From Streptoverticillium olivoreticuli subsp. olivoreticuli (lineage in GTDB: Bacteria; Actinomycetota; Actinomycetes; Streptomycetales; Streptomycetaceae), in contig NZ_CP031455.1 of the NCBI RefSeq assembly GCF_003391135.1, positions 6,742,001 through 6,806,000 of the forward strand: DNA of 64,000 nucleotides. Direction: 5' to 3'. Shown piece by piece: positions 1-9,152 of this stretch (its first letter is position 1; every line of letters begins with the position of its first letter). Below the pieces are notes generated by a model that worked only from the letters and a program-made list of their open reading frames with translations, did no database searches and was not told where the DNA came from. Position numbers and translations under genes: made by a program.

Positions 1-58
1 CAGGAGAAGACGCGCGCAGGGGCGAGGCTCTGCTTACTGATAACACCAGGAGCAAGTG

Positions 59-616
59 GTGATCGAAGAGATCCTCCTCGAGGCCGAGGAGAAGATGGAG
101 AAGGCCGTTGTGGTCGCCAAGGAGGACTTCGCGGCGATTCGCACCGGGCGTGCGCACCCCGCGATGTTCAACAAGATCGTGGCCGACTACTACGGTGCGC
201 TGACGCCGATCAACCAGCTGGCGTCCTTCTCGGTGCCGGAGCCGCGCATGGCTGTGGTGACGCCCTTCGACAAGAGCGCACTGCGCAACATCGAGCAGGC
301 CATCCGCGACTCGGACCTCGGTGTCAACCCGAGCAACGACGGCAACATCATCCGAGTGACGTTCCCCGAGCTGACCGAGGAGCGCCGCCGCGATTACATC
401 AAGGTGGCCCGTACCAAGGGCGAGGACGCGAAGATCTCGATCCGCGCCATCCGCCGCAAGGCCAAGGACGCCCTCGACAAGCTCGTCAAGGACAAGGAGT
501 CCGGCGAGGACGAGGTGCGCCGCGCGGAGAAGGAGCTCGACGACACCACCGCGAAGTACGTCGCGCAGGTGGACGAGCTGCTCAAGCACAAGGAAGCCGA
601 GCTCCTCGAGGTCTGA
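59..616 (+). CDS. frr: Ribosome recycling factor
   Basis: This 185-residue protein is the ribosome recycling factor, which splits the post-termination ribosome together with EF-G. The length and the near-identity to remembered Streptomyces RRF are decisive; the RTGRAHPAMF segment and the C-terminal KHKEAELLEV end are typical. Two GTG codons lie in tandem at 56 and 59. I chose 59 because the AGGAG at 48-52 is then 6 nt away, against 3 nt for the first. It overlaps cdsA by one base (TGATG), so the two are probably translationally coupled. The 58 bases before it hold only its leader. Confidence 0.97.
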   Translation: MIEEILLEAEEKMEKAVVVAKEDFAAIRTGRAHPAMFNKIVADYYGALTPINQLASFSVPEPRMAVVTPFDKSALRNIEQAIRDSDLGVNPSNDGNIIRVTFPELTEERRRDYIKVARTKGEDAKISIRAIRRKAKDALDKLVKDKESGEDEVRRAEKELDDTTAKYVAQVDELLKHKEAELLEV

Positions 617-1737
617 TGAACGACACATCCTGGGGAGCCCCGCCGAGCGCCGGGTACTGGGGGTCCACCGACCGCGGACCCTCCCCCTCGCTCGGAGGGG
701 ACGTGCGCCCGGGTTCGGCGGGTCCTGTGCACGAGGCGGGCGTCGCGGCGCAGACTCGGCCCATGCCCATCGTGCCCCCCTCAGGCGGAGACCAGGACGA
801 CCGTGACGAGGGGGCCGCCCACCTGCGCGGCCCCCTGTTCCGTGATGAACAGGAGCCCGACATCCGGCCCCAGGAGTCTGCCCCGGAGCCTGCATCCCCC
901 CAGGCACCCAAGGCCGGCAAGAAGAGCGCCGGCCGAGATCTTCGGGCCGCGATAGGGGTGGGACTGGGCCTCGGCGCGGTCATCCTCGCCTCCCTGTTCA
1001 TCTACAAGCCCGTCTTCCTCGGCGTGATCGTCGTCGCCGTCGTCGTCGGGCTGTGGGAGCTGACGTCCCGCCTCGCCGAGCGGAAGGCCGTCAAGGCCCC
1101 CCTGGTGCCGCTCGCGCTCGGCGGCGCCGCCATGGTCATCGCCGGTTACGCGAGGGGCGCCGAGGGCGCGTGGGTGGCCATGGCCTTCACCGCGCTCGCC
1201 GTGCTCGTGTGGCGGATGTCGGAGCCTCCGGACGACTACCTCAGGGATGTCACGGCGGGTATCTTCGCCGCGTTCTACGTGCCGTTCCTGGCCACGTTCG
1301 TGGCCCTGATGCTGGCCGCGGGCGACGGCGCGTGGCGGGTGCTCACCTTCCTGATCCTCACGGTCGTCAGCGACACCGGTGCGTACGCGGTGGGCTGGAA
1401 GTTCGGCAAGCGCAAGCTCGCGCCGCGCATCAGCCCCGGCAAGACGCGCGAGGGCCTGCTGGGCGCCGTGCTCTTCGCCATGGTGGCGGGCGCGCTGTGC
1501 ATGCACTTCCTGATCGACGGCGGCAAGTGGTGGCAGGGACTGCTGCTCGGTCTCGCCGTCGCGGCCAGCGCCACGCTGGGCGACCTCGGCGAGTCCATGA
1601 TCAAGCGCGACCTCGGCATCAAGGACATGGGCGCGCTGCTGCCCGGCCACGGCGGGATCATGGACCGGCTGGACTCGCTGCTGCCGACCGCACCCGTGGT
1701 GTGGTTGCTGATGGTGGTCTTCGTCGGCAGCGCTTAG
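616..1737 (+). CDS. cdsA: Phosphatidate cytidylyltransferase (CDP-diglyceride synthase)
   Basis: CdsA is the membrane enzyme that makes CDP-diacylglycerol from phosphatidate and CTP, the branch point of phospholipid synthesis. The family signature is intact near residues 327-353: an S-x-x-K-R-D stretch, then KD and HGGxxDRLDSL. The first 110 or so residues are a hydrophilic, proline-rich extension common in actinobacterial CdsA. About eight membrane segments follow. The ATG overlaps the frr stop by one base, so it belongs to the frr transcript. Length is 373 residues. Confidence 0.95.
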   Translation: MNDTSWGAPPSAGYWGSTDRGPSPSLGGDVRPGSAGPVHEAGVAAQTRPMPIVPPSGGDQDDRDEGAAHLRGPLFRDEQEPDIRPQESAPEPASPQAPKAGKKSAGRDLRAAIGVGLGLGAVILASLFIYKPVFLGVIVVAVVVGLWELTSRLAERKAVKAPLVPLALGGAAMVIAGYARGAEGAWVAMAFTALAVLVWRMSEPPDDYLRDVTAGIFAAFYVPFLATFVALMLAAGDGAWRVLTFLILTVVSDTGAYAVGWKFGKRKLAPRISPGKTREGLLGAVLFAMVAGALCMHFLIDGGKWWQGLLLGLAVAASATLGDLGESMIKRDLGIKDMGALLPGHGGIMDRLDSLLPTAPVVWLLMVVFVGSA

Positions 1738-1825
1738 GGCTCCGGCCTGCGCTTTCTTCGGTGAGGGGTTCGTTGTCCACAGGACGGCGGGCCCCTCTCC
1801 GCGCGTCTGCGACACTGGTAGGACC

Positions 1826-2932
1826 ATGCCTGCACCTGGAGAACTCACTTTCGTCGCGCCGCGCGGGGCCAAGCTGCCCCCGCGGCACCTTGCCGACCTC
1901 TCGCCCGCCGAGCGCCGCGAGGCGGTTGCCGCGATCGGCGAGAAGCCGTTCCGTGCGAAGCAGCTGTCGCAGCACTACTTCGCCCGGTACGCGCACGACC
2001 CCGCGGCATGGACCGACATCCCCGCCGCCGCCCGCGAGAAGCTCGCGTCCGAGCTGCTGCCGGAGCTGATGAAGGTCGTCCGACACATCTCGTGCGACGA
2101 CGACACCACCCGCAAGACCCTCTGGCGGCTGCACGACGGCAAGCTCGTGGAGTCGGTGCTGATGCGCTACCCCGACCGGGTCACCATGTGCATCAGCTCC
2201 CAGGCCGGCTGCGGGATGAACTGCCCGTTCTGCGCCACGGGCCAGGCCGGTCTGGACCGCAACCTGTCGACCGCCGAGATCGTGCACCAGATCGTGGACG
2301 GCATGCGCGCGCTGCGCGACGGCGAGGTGCCGGGCGGTGCCGCCCGCCTGTCCAACATCGTCTTCATGGGCATGGGCGAGCCGCTCGCCAACTACAAGCG
2401 GGTCGTCGGCGCCATCCGCCGGCTCACCGACCCCGAGCCCGACGGCCTCGGCCTCTCCCAGCGGGGCATCACCGTCTCCACCGTCGGCCTGGTCCCCGCG
2501 ATGCACCGCTTCGCCGACGAGGGCTTCAAGTGCCGCCTCGCGGTCTCGCTGCACGCCCCCGACGACGAGCTGCGCGACACCCTGGTGCCGGTCAACACCC
2601 GCTGGAAGGTCCGCGAGGTCCTCGACGCCGCCTGGGAGTACGCGGAGAAGTCGGGCCGCCGCATCTCCATCGAGTACGCCCTGATCCGCGACATCAACGA
2701 CCAGGCGTGGCGCGGTGACCTGCTCGGCCGGCTCCTCAAGGGCAAGCGCGTGCACGTCAACCTCATCCCGCTCAACCCCACCCCGGGGTCGAAGTGGACG
2801 GCCTCCCGCCCGGAGGACGAGCGGGCGTTCGTCGCGGCGATCGCCGCGCACGGCGTGCCGGTGACCGTCCGCGACACCCGTGGCCAGGAGATCGACGGCG
2901 CCTGCGGACAGCTGGCGGCGGCCGAGCGCTGA
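1826..2932 (+). CDS. rlmN: 23S rRNA (adenine2503-C2)-methyltransferase, radical SAM
   Basis: RlmN methylates C2 of A2503 in 23S rRNA (and A37 of some tRNAs) by radical SAM chemistry. The 4Fe-4S cysteines are C129, C133 and C136 in a CxxxCxxC motif. The two cysteines of the methyl-transfer mechanism are present as C122 (seven before the cluster motif) and C360 (DGACGQL near the C-terminus), so the enzyme looks fully active. Length of 368 residues is normal. The ATG sits right after a TAGGACC stretch, so its Shine-Dalgarno is close and weak. Confidence 0.95.
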   Translation: MPAPGELTFVAPRGAKLPPRHLADLSPAERREAVAAIGEKPFRAKQLSQHYFARYAHDPAAWTDIPAAAREKLASELLPELMKVVRHISCDDDTTRKTLWRLHDGKLVESVLMRYPDRVTMCISSQAGCGMNCPFCATGQAGLDRNLSTAEIVHQIVDGMRALRDGEVPGGAARLSNIVFMGMGEPLANYKRVVGAIRRLTDPEPDGLGLSQRGITVSTVGLVPAMHRFADEGFKCRLAVSLHAPDDELRDTLVPVNTRWKVREVLDAAWEYAEKSGRRISIEYALIRDINDQAWRGDLLGRLLKGKRVHVNLIPLNPTPGSKWTASRPEDERAFVAAIAAHGVPVTVRDTRGQEIDGACGQLAAAER

Positions 2933-3007
2933 GAGCGGCCCCGCGGCGGCACTGATACGGTGCCTTCGCGCATACGAGCGCACAAGCGAACGTACAAATG
3001 AACAATC

Positions 3008-3093
3008 CGACAGGGGAGCGCGAAAGCGCTGAGAGTGCGGCACGGGCCGCAGACCCTCGGACCTGATCCGGGTCATACCGGCGTAGGGAGTCA
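3008..3093 (+). promoter_or_regulatory. TPP (thi-box) riboswitch
   Basis: The leader carries the conserved thiamine pyrophosphate aptamer elements: CTGAGAGTGCGG, then GCAGACCCTCGGACCTGATCC, then GGTCATACCGGCGTAGGGAG. The last element ends 8 nt before the thiB ATG at 3101. GTAGGGAG is also the only Shine-Dalgarno-like sequence for thiB, so TPP binding would probably hide the ribosome binding site and block translation, the usual high-GC Gram-positive mode. No terminator separates the aptamer from the gene. Confidence 0.95.
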
Positions 3094-3100
3094 GCTCATC

Positions 3101-4186
3101 ATGAACACCAATCTCCGGCGTGCCCTCGGCGCGGCCGCCGCCGTCGCGCTCGGCCTGCCCGCGCTCGCCGCCTGCGGCTCCGGCGGCTCCGAGGCGGCCG
3201 ACGGCGGCAAGACCGTCACCCTCGTCTCGCACGACTCCTTCCAGGTCTCGGACGGCGTGCTCAAGGAGTTCGAGAAGCAGAGCGGCTACACCGTCAAGGT
3301 GCTCAAGAGCGGTGACGCCGGAACGGCCGTCAACCAGGCGATCCTCTCCGCGAAGCACCCGCAGGGCGATGTCTTCTTCGGCGTCGACAACACCCTCCTG
3401 TCGCGCGCGCTCGACAAGGACCTCTTCACGCCGTACGAGGCCAAGGGCCTGGACCGGGTCCCCAAGGCCCTCCAGGCCGACGCCGCGCAGCACCGGGTCA
3501 CCCCGATCGACAGCGGCGACATCTGCGTCAACTACGACCGCGCGTACTTCGCCGACCACAAGCTGGCCCCGCCGCAGTCCTTCGACGACCTGATCAAGCC
3601 GGAGTACAAGAACCTCCTCGTCACGGAGAACTCCGCCACGTCGTCCCCCGGGCTCGCCTTCCAGCTCGGCAGCATCGCCAAGTACGGCGACGACGGCTGG
3701 CAGGACTACTGGAAGAAGCTCAAGGCCAACGGCGTCGAGGTGGTCGACGGCTGGGAGCAGGCGTACAACCAGCGCTTCTCCGGCTCCGCCGCAGGCCGCA
3801 AGACCAAGGGCGACAAGCCGCTGGTCGTCTCCTACGCCTCCAGCCCGCCCGCCGAGGTGATGGATGTGAAGCCCGAGCCGAAGGAGGCCCCGACCGGGGT
3901 CGCGACCGGCACGTGCTTCCGGCAGATCGAATTCGCCGGACTGCTGTCCGGCGCGAAGAACACCGAGGGCGGCAAGGCGCTGATCGACTTCCTGCTGAGC
4001 AAGAAGTTCCAGGAGGACATGCCGCTCACCATGTTCGTCAACCCCGCCGCCCAGGACGCCGCGCTGCCCGGCCTGTTCACCAAGTACGGCGCGAAGGTCA
4101 CCGACCCCGCGACCCTCGCGCCGGAGAAGATCGCCAAGAACCGCGACCAGTGGATCAAGGCATGGTCCTCGATCGTCCTGAAGTAG
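3101..4186 (+). CDS. thiB: Thiamine ABC transporter substrate-binding lipoprotein
   Basis: The 361-residue protein is the extracytoplasmic thiamine-binding component of an ABC importer. It has a lipoprotein signal peptide with an L-A-A-C lipobox (C25) and the HDSFQVSDGVLKEFE opening typical of ThiB. The TPP riboswitch just upstream supports thiamine, rather than iron, as ligand. The open frame runs further upstream through the aptamer, but the ATG at 3101 gives a proper signal peptide. It overlaps the next gene by about 25 bp. Confidence 0.92.
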   Translation: MNTNLRRALGAAAAVALGLPALAACGSGGSEAADGGKTVTLVSHDSFQVSDGVLKEFEKQSGYTVKVLKSGDAGTAVNQAILSAKHPQGDVFFGVDNTLLSRALDKDLFTPYEAKGLDRVPKALQADAAQHRVTPIDSGDICVNYDRAYFADHKLAPPQSFDDLIKPEYKNLLVTENSATSSPGLAFQLGSIAKYGDDGWQDYWKKLKANGVEVVDGWEQAYNQRFSGSAAGRKTKGDKPLVVSYASSPPAEVMDVKPEPKEAPTGVATGTCFRQIEFAGLLSGAKNTEGGKALIDFLLSKKFQEDMPLTMFVNPAAQDAALPGLFTKYGAKVTDPATLAPEKIAKNRDQWIKAWSSIVLK

Positions 4187-5889
4187 ACGTAACGGGGAAG
4201 CCGCCGCAGGGCCCCCGGACGGCCTCCGGGCGGTCCCGGCAGCACCTCCGGCGGACGGCGGTGCGGCTCGGCCTGATGGCCGTGCCGCTCGCCTTCTTCG
4301 GGGTCTTCTTCGCCTACCCCGTCACCGCGATCGTCTCCCGGGGGCTCAAGGACGGCGGGCACTGGCAGTTCGGCCGCGTCGGCGAGGTCGTCATCGACCC
4401 CGCTATCGGCCACGTCCTGTGGTTCACCACCTGGCAGGCGCTCGCCTCCACCGCGCTGACCCTCGCCCTCGCGCTCCCCGGCGCGTACGTCTTCGCGCGT
4501 TTCGACTTTCCCGGCAAGCAGCTGCTGCGGGCCGTGGTCACCGTCCCCTTCGTCCTGCCGACCGTCGTCGTCGGCTCGGCGTTCCTGGCGCTGCTGGGGC
4601 GCGGCGGGCTGCTGGACGAGCTGTGGGGCGTGCGCCTGGACACCACGGTGTGGGCGATCCTCCTCGCCCACGTCTTCTTCAACTACGCCGTGGTCGTACG
4701 GACCGTCGGCGGCCTCTGGGCCCAGCTCGACCCCCGTCAGGAAGAGGCGGCGCGGGTGCTGGGCGCGGGCCGCCTCGCCGCCTGGCGGCGGGTGACCCTG
4801 CCCGCCCTGACGCCCGCCGTGGCGGCCGCGGCCCTGATGGTCTTCCTCTTCACCTTCACCTCCTTCGGCGTCGTGCAGATCCTGGGCGGCCCGCGCTACT
4901 CCACGCTGGAAGTGGAGATCTATCAGCAGACGGCGCAGCTGCTGGACCTGCCGACCGCGGCCGTGCTCACCCTCGTGCAGTTCGTGGCGGTGGCCGTGCT
5001 GCTCGTGGTGCACGGCCGGACCGTACGCCGCAGGGAGTCCGCCCTGAAGCTCGTCGACGCCGCACGCACCGCACGCCGACCGCGCGGCGCGGCGCAGTGG
5101 GCGCTGCTCGGCTCCGTGCTGGCCGTGGTCGCGCTGCTGGTCCTGGTGCCGCTCGTCGTCCTCACCCTGCGCTCCTTCGACGGCCCCGACGGCTATGGCC
5201 TCGCCTTCTACCGCGCCCTCGCCTCGGCGGGCGACAACGGCGGCACGTTCGTCGTCGCCCCGCTGGAGGCCATCGGCAATTCGCTGGCGTACGCGCTGGC
5301 CGCCACCGGCATCGCGGTGGTCGTGGGCGGTCTGGCGGCCGCCGCGCTCACCCGGCGCGCGGGGCGGCTCGTCCGCGGCTTCGACGCGCTGCTGATGCTG
5401 CCGCTCGGCACCTCCGCCGTGACCGTCGGCTTCGGCTTCCTGATCACCCTGGACGAGCCGCCGCTGGACCTGCGCACGTCGTGGATCCTGGTGCCGCTCG
5501 CACAGGCTCTGGTGGGCGTGCCCTTCGTCGTACGGACCATGCTGCCCGTACTGCGCGCGGTGGACGCCCGGCTGCGCGAGGCCGCCGCGGTGCTCGGCGC
5601 ATCGCCGCTGCGCGCCTGGCGCGAGGTGGACCTGCCGCTGGTGGGCCGCGCCCTGGCGGTCGCGGCCGGTTTCGCGTTCGCCGTGTCACTGGGCGAGTTC
5701 GGGGCGACGGTCTTCATCGCCCGGCCCGACAGCCCGACGCTGCCCGTGGCGGTGGCCCGGCTGCTCGGCCGGCCAGGGGAGCTCAACTACGGCCAGGCGA
5801 TGGCCCTCAGCACGATCCTGATGCTGGTGTGCGCGGCCGCGCTGCTGGTTCTGGAGCGCGTCCGCACCGACCGTTCGGGAGAGTTCTAG
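4162..5889 (+). CDS. thiP: Thiamine ABC transporter permease, two fused permease domains
   Basis: This permease holds two copies of the binding-protein-dependent transport domain in one chain, about twelve membrane helices, as in ThiP and FbpB. The two EAA loops are visible as EEAARVLGAGRLAAWRRV and REAAAVLGASPLRAWREV, which dock the ATPase. The ATG at 4162 lies inside the end of thiB, giving 575 residues. GTG 4261 or ATG 4276, nearer the first helix, are alternatives. The gene ends on the base before the thiQ ATG, so the three genes form one riboswitch-controlled operon. Confidence 0.88.
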   Translation: MVLDRPEVDVTGKPPQGPRTASGRSRQHLRRTAVRLGLMAVPLAFFGVFFAYPVTAIVSRGLKDGGHWQFGRVGEVVIDPAIGHVLWFTTWQALASTALTLALALPGAYVFARFDFPGKQLLRAVVTVPFVLPTVVVGSAFLALLGRGGLLDELWGVRLDTTVWAILLAHVFFNYAVVVRTVGGLWAQLDPRQEEAARVLGAGRLAAWRRVTLPALTPAVAAAALMVFLFTFTSFGVVQILGGPRYSTLEVEIYQQTAQLLDLPTAAVLTLVQFVAVAVLLVVHGRTVRRRESALKLVDAARTARRPRGAAQWALLGSVLAVVALLVLVPLVVLTLRSFDGPDGYGLAFYRALASAGDNGGTFVVAPLEAIGNSLAYALAATGIAVVVGGLAAAALTRRAGRLVRGFDALLMLPLGTSAVTVGFGFLITLDEPPLDLRTSWILVPLAQALVGVPFVVRTMLPVLRAVDARLREAAAVLGASPLRAWREVDLPLVGRALAVAAGFAFAVSLGEFGATVFIARPDSPTLPVAVARLLGRPGELNYGQAMALSTILMLVCAAALLVLERVRTDRSGEF

Positions 5890-6918
5890 ATGTCCCTGCT
5901 GCGACTGGACGGCGTGACCGTCCGCTTCGGTGAGCGCGCGGCGCTGGACGCGGTCGACCTGGAGGTCGCCGAGCACGAGACGGTGTGCGTGCTCGGGCCG
6001 AGCGGCAGCGGCAAGTCCACGCTGCTGCGGGTGGTCGCCGGACTGCAGCGCGCGGACGCCGGGCGGGTGTTCCTCTCCGGGAACGACCAGGGCGGTGTGC
6101 CGACGCACCGGCGTGAGGTGGGCCTGATGTTCCAGGACCACCAGCTGTTCCCGCAGCGCGACGTGGGCGGCAACGTCGGCTTCGGGCTGCGCATGCGGAA
6201 GACGGGACGCGCGGAGGCGGAGCGCCGGGTGGCCGAACTGCTCGACATGGTGGGGCTGCCGGGCGCCCAGCGGCGGTCCGTCGCGGCGCTGTCGGGGGGA
6301 GAGCAGCAGCGGGTCGCGCTGGCCCGCGCGCTCGCCCCGCGGCCGCGGCTGCTGATGCTCGACGAGCCGCTGGGCCAGCTCGACCGGAGCCTGCGGGAGC
6401 GCCTCGTGGTGGAGCTGCGGGAGCTCTTCGGGCGGCTGGGCACCACCGTGCTGGCCGTCACCCACGACCAGGGCGAGGCATTCGCGCTCGCCGACCGGGT
6501 CGTGGTGATGCGGGACGGCCGGATCGCACAGGCCGGGACGTCGCTGGAGGTCTGGCAGCGGCCGGCGTCGGAGTTCGTGGCCCGCTTCCTCGGCTTCGAC
6601 AACGTGGTCGAGGCGACGGTGTCCGGGGAGCGCGCGGACACGGTGTGGGGCAAGGTGCCGGTGCCGGCCGGGACGCCGGAGGGCCGCCGCCGTCTGCTCG
6701 TACGGCCCGCGGGCGTCCGCCTGGCACCGGTGGTGGACGGGCTGCCCTGCACGGTCACCGGGCGGACGTTCCGGGGCGACCACGTGGTGGTGCTGCTCCG
6801 GCCCGCCGACGGCCCGGAGCTGGAGGCGGCGTGCGGACTGCGGGACGCGCCGGACGTGGGTGACCGGGTGGGCGTGGTGTTCCGCGCCGACGACGTGGTG
6901 GTGCTGGGCGGTTCCTGA
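5890..6918 (+). CDS. thiQ: Thiamine ABC transporter ATP-binding protein
   Basis: The 342-residue ATPase energises the thiamine importer. Walker A (GPSGSGKST), the Q-loop (FQDHQLFP), signature (LSGGEQQRVALARAL), Walker B (LLMLDEPLG) and H-loop (VTHD) are all intact. The C-terminal 110 residues form a TOBE-like domain. Its ATG follows the thiP stop directly. The protein resembles both thiamine and ferric-iron ATPases; the riboswitch decides for thiamine. A strong terminator closes the operon. Confidence 0.9.
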   Translation: MSLLRLDGVTVRFGERAALDAVDLEVAEHETVCVLGPSGSGKSTLLRVVAGLQRADAGRVFLSGNDQGGVPTHRREVGLMFQDHQLFPQRDVGGNVGFGLRMRKTGRAEAERRVAELLDMVGLPGAQRRSVAALSGGEQQRVALARALAPRPRLLMLDEPLGQLDRSLRERLVVELRELFGRLGTTVLAVTHDQGEAFALADRVVVMRDGRIAQAGTSLEVWQRPASEFVARFLGFDNVVEATVSGERADTVWGKVPVPAGTPEGRRRLLVRPAGVRLAPVVDGLPCTVTGRTFRGDHVVVLLRPADGPELEAACGLRDAPDVGDRVGVVFRADDVVVLGGS

Positions 6919-6930
6919 CCGTATGGGAAA

Positions 6931-6974
6931 GGGCCGGCCGCCTGGTCCGTGAGGACAGGCGGCCGGCCCGTTTT
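6931..6974 (+). terminator. Terminator after thiBPQ
   Basis: A perfect 14-bp stem (6931-6944 with 6956-6969) with an 11-nt loop is followed by GTTTTC. It lies between the thiQ stop and the end of a gene on the opposite strand, so it can serve both. Confidence 0.9.
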
Positions 6975-6992
6975 CGTGGGTTTGCCGGTGCG

Positions 6993-7916
6993 TCAGCCGC
7001 TGACTGTCGGCTGGAGTTCCTTCGGCTCCGGTTCCGCCTGCGGCGCGCCTTCCGGTTCGCCGAACCAGGCGACCGCCACCGCGCCGGTCACCGCCAGCAG
7101 GAAGCCGAGGATCGCGACCCAGGCGAAGCCGGGACGGGAGCTGTCGCCGAGCAGGAGGACGCCGATGATGCCCGGCAGGACGGTCTCACCGACGACCAGG
7201 GCCGCCGTGGCACCGTTGACCGAGCCGATCTGGAGGGCGACCGTGTGCAGGTACATGCCGACCGCACCGGATATGAGGATGGCGTAGAGGGCCGGGTCCG
7301 CGATCAGGGTGGGCAGGTCGAAGGGGTCGATCCCGTCCAGGATGCGTACGCCCACGCCGATCGCGCCGAAGCCGAGACCGGACAGCAGGCCGGCCAGGAT
7401 CGCGGCGCGCGACCCCATCAGGCGCACGGCCACGGTGCCACCGCCCATCAGCACGACCGAGATGACCAGCAGCCACCAGTGGGTGGACCGCGCGGCGTCA
7501 CCGCCGCCCTCGTGGCCCGCGGCGGTCGCCAGCAGCACCAGCGCGGAGCAGACCACGCCGATGGACGCCCACTCCGGCTTGGTCAGCCGGATGCCCAGGA
7601 GCTTGACGCTCAGCAGGGCCGTGACGACGAGGTTGGCGCTGATGACCGTCTGGGAAAGGAACAGCGGCAGCATCCGGGCGGCCAGGGCGCCCAGCCCGAA
7701 GCCTATGAAGTCCAGGACCGTACCGACCATGAACTCCCAGGTCACAGCGGCCTTCGCGGTGGAGGAGAGGCTCGGCCCGCCATGCTGGGTGGTGCCCGTG
7801 GAGGAGGCGGTGGCGGCCTCCTGGCGGGCCGATTTGCGCGATCCCACGGCTTGCAGGACCGAACCCGTCCCATAACAGGCCGAGGCCGCGACAGCCGTCA
7901 CTAGGCCGATGATCAC
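6993..7916 (-). CDS. EamA/DMT-like integral membrane protein
   Basis: This 307-residue protein has about nine or ten hydrophobic helices in the pattern of small drug/metabolite transporter (EamA-type) proteins, with a Gly/Ala/Ser-rich first helix (ACYGTGSVLQAVG). The C-terminus is short, acidic and cytoplasmic-looking. Substrate cannot be told. GTG 7916 is preferred because a GGAG lies six bases ahead of it; a TTG one codon earlier is the alternative. It stands alone, convergent with thiQ. Confidence 0.75.
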   Translation of the reverse strand: MIIGLVTAVAASACYGTGSVLQAVGSRKSARQEAATASSTGTTQHGGPSLSSTAKAAVTWEFMVGTVLDFIGFGLGALAARMLPLFLSQTVISANLVVTALLSVKLLGIRLTKPEWASIGVVCSALVLLATAAGHEGGGDAARSTHWWLLVISVVLMGGGTVAVRLMGSRAAILAGLLSGLGFGAIGVGVRILDGIDPFDLPTLIADPALYAILISGAVGMYLHTVALQIGSVNGATAALVVGETVLPGIIGVLLLGDSSRPGFAWVAILGFLLAVTGAVAVAWFGEPEGAPQAEPEPKELQPTVSG

Positions 7917-8036
7917 CAATTGCTCCGTTCGCCTGATAAACCGTCGTGCTTCTGAGCCAGACGTGCTTTTCGGCGCGGAAGTTGCCTTGGGTCAAGAAAA
8001 GGTCAAGAACCGGTCCGCCGTGGGACCGGTGCGACG

Positions 8037-9149
8037 TCAGCCGCCCGTGGGCCCGGTCGCCCGCGCCAGCGCCGCCGGTGCCTCCTCCACGGAGTCGACC
8101 AGCGCGATCCGGCCCGCCATCGGCCGCCCCGCGGCCAGCGCCTCCAGCAGGGGCCACGCCGGAAGCGTACGCGTCCAGTGCGCACGGCCGACCAGCACCA
8201 TGGGCGTCGGCTCGCCGCCCCGCCGGTAGAAGTTCGGGGTCGCGTTCCCGAAGATCTCCTGTACGGTCCCGGCCGCGCCCGGCAGGAAGATCACCCCGGC
8301 GTCGGAGCGGGTGAGGAGACCGTCCTCGCGAATGGCGTTGGCGAAGTACTTCGCGATGTGCGTGGCGAAGGCATTGGGTGGCTCGTGCCCGTAGAACCAC
8401 GTCGGAATGCCCACGGACGGCCCGCCGCCGGGCCGCAGGGAGCGCACGGAGAGGGCGGCCGAGGCCCAGGCCCCGACGGACGGTGTGAAGGCGGGAACCC
8501 CGGTCAGCAGCTCCAGGGCCTCGTCCAGCACGGCGTCGTCGAACGGCGCGGCGTACGCGCCGAGGTTCGCGGCCTCCATGGCGCCCGGACCGCCGCCCGT
8601 GGCGACCATCAGCCCGCCGCGGGCCAGCGCCCGTCCCAGCCGCGCGGCGGCCGCGTAGTCCACGGAACCGCGCCGCAGCGCGTGGCCGCCCATGACGCCC
8701 ACGACGCGCCGCCCAAGGAGAAGCTCGTCCAGCGCGTCGGAGACGGCGTCGTCGTGGATGCCGCGCAGCATCGAGGCGACGATGTCGCCGTCCGCCCTCG
8801 TGCGCTCGAACCAGGCGTGGGTGAGGGCGTCCGGCGTGTTCTCGTAGCCCTTCTCCAGCCCCTCGAACAGCTCCTCGGGGCGGTAGAGCTCGCCCCGGTA
8901 CGGATCGAACGGCAGGTGGGGCACCGGAGGGAAGACCAGTGCCCCGCCCGCCCGGACCTTCCCGTCCGCCGCACGCTCCATCGGGCAGCCGAGGAAGACG
9001 GCCTCATCGGTGTCCGTGGCCAGCAGCGCGGCCGTACGGCCCGTCAGGTCGACGGACTGCACCCGGTATCCGCCCAGCGAGCCCGTGGCGGCGACCCGGT
9101 CGAACTCCTCCAGCGACTCGATCTCCTCCGTGGCGCCGAGGGCAGCCAC
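8037..9149 (-). CDS. LOG-family Rossmann nucleotide-binding protein
   Basis: The 370-residue protein contains the LOG (lysine decarboxylase-like, cytokinin-riboside phosphoribohydrolase) fold. Visible elements are GVMGGHALRRG, the nucleotide loop VATGGGPGAMEAAN and LPGAAGTVQEIF. The last corresponds to the family's PGGxGTxxE but has Ala for the second Gly. A 120-residue N-terminal extension precedes the fold. The GTG start lies 3 nt after the stop of the ABC permease gene, so it is the last gene of a three-gene operon. It may be a nucleoside-monophosphate glycosidase; the substrate is unknown. Confidence 0.72.
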   Translation of the reverse strand: MAALGATEEIESLEEFDRVAATGSLGGYRVQSVDLTGRTAALLATDTDEAVFLGCPMERAADGKVRAGGALVFPPVPHLPFDPYRGELYRPEELFEGLEKGYENTPDALTHAWFERTRADGDIVASMLRGIHDDAVSDALDELLLGRRVVGVMGGHALRRGSVDYAAAARLGRALARGGLMVATGGGPGAMEAANLGAYAAPFDDAVLDEALELLTGVPAFTPSVGAWASAALSVRSLRPGGGPSVGIPTWFYGHEPPNAFATHIAKYFANAIREDGLLTRSDAGVIFLPGAAGTVQEIFGNATPNFYRRGGEPTPMVLVGRAHWTRTLPAWPLLEALAAGRPMAGRIALVDSVEEAPAALARATGPTGG

Positions 9150-9152
9150 CCT

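Noticed and set aside
3035..3100. An earlier start for thiB inside the riboswitch.
   Set aside because: It would put protein-coding sequence over the TPP aptamer and spoil the lipoprotein signal peptide.
1658..3559. A long minus-strand frame opposite rlmN and thiB.
   Set aside because: The plus strand carries complete RlmN motifs and a riboswitch; the reverse frame has no recognisable features.
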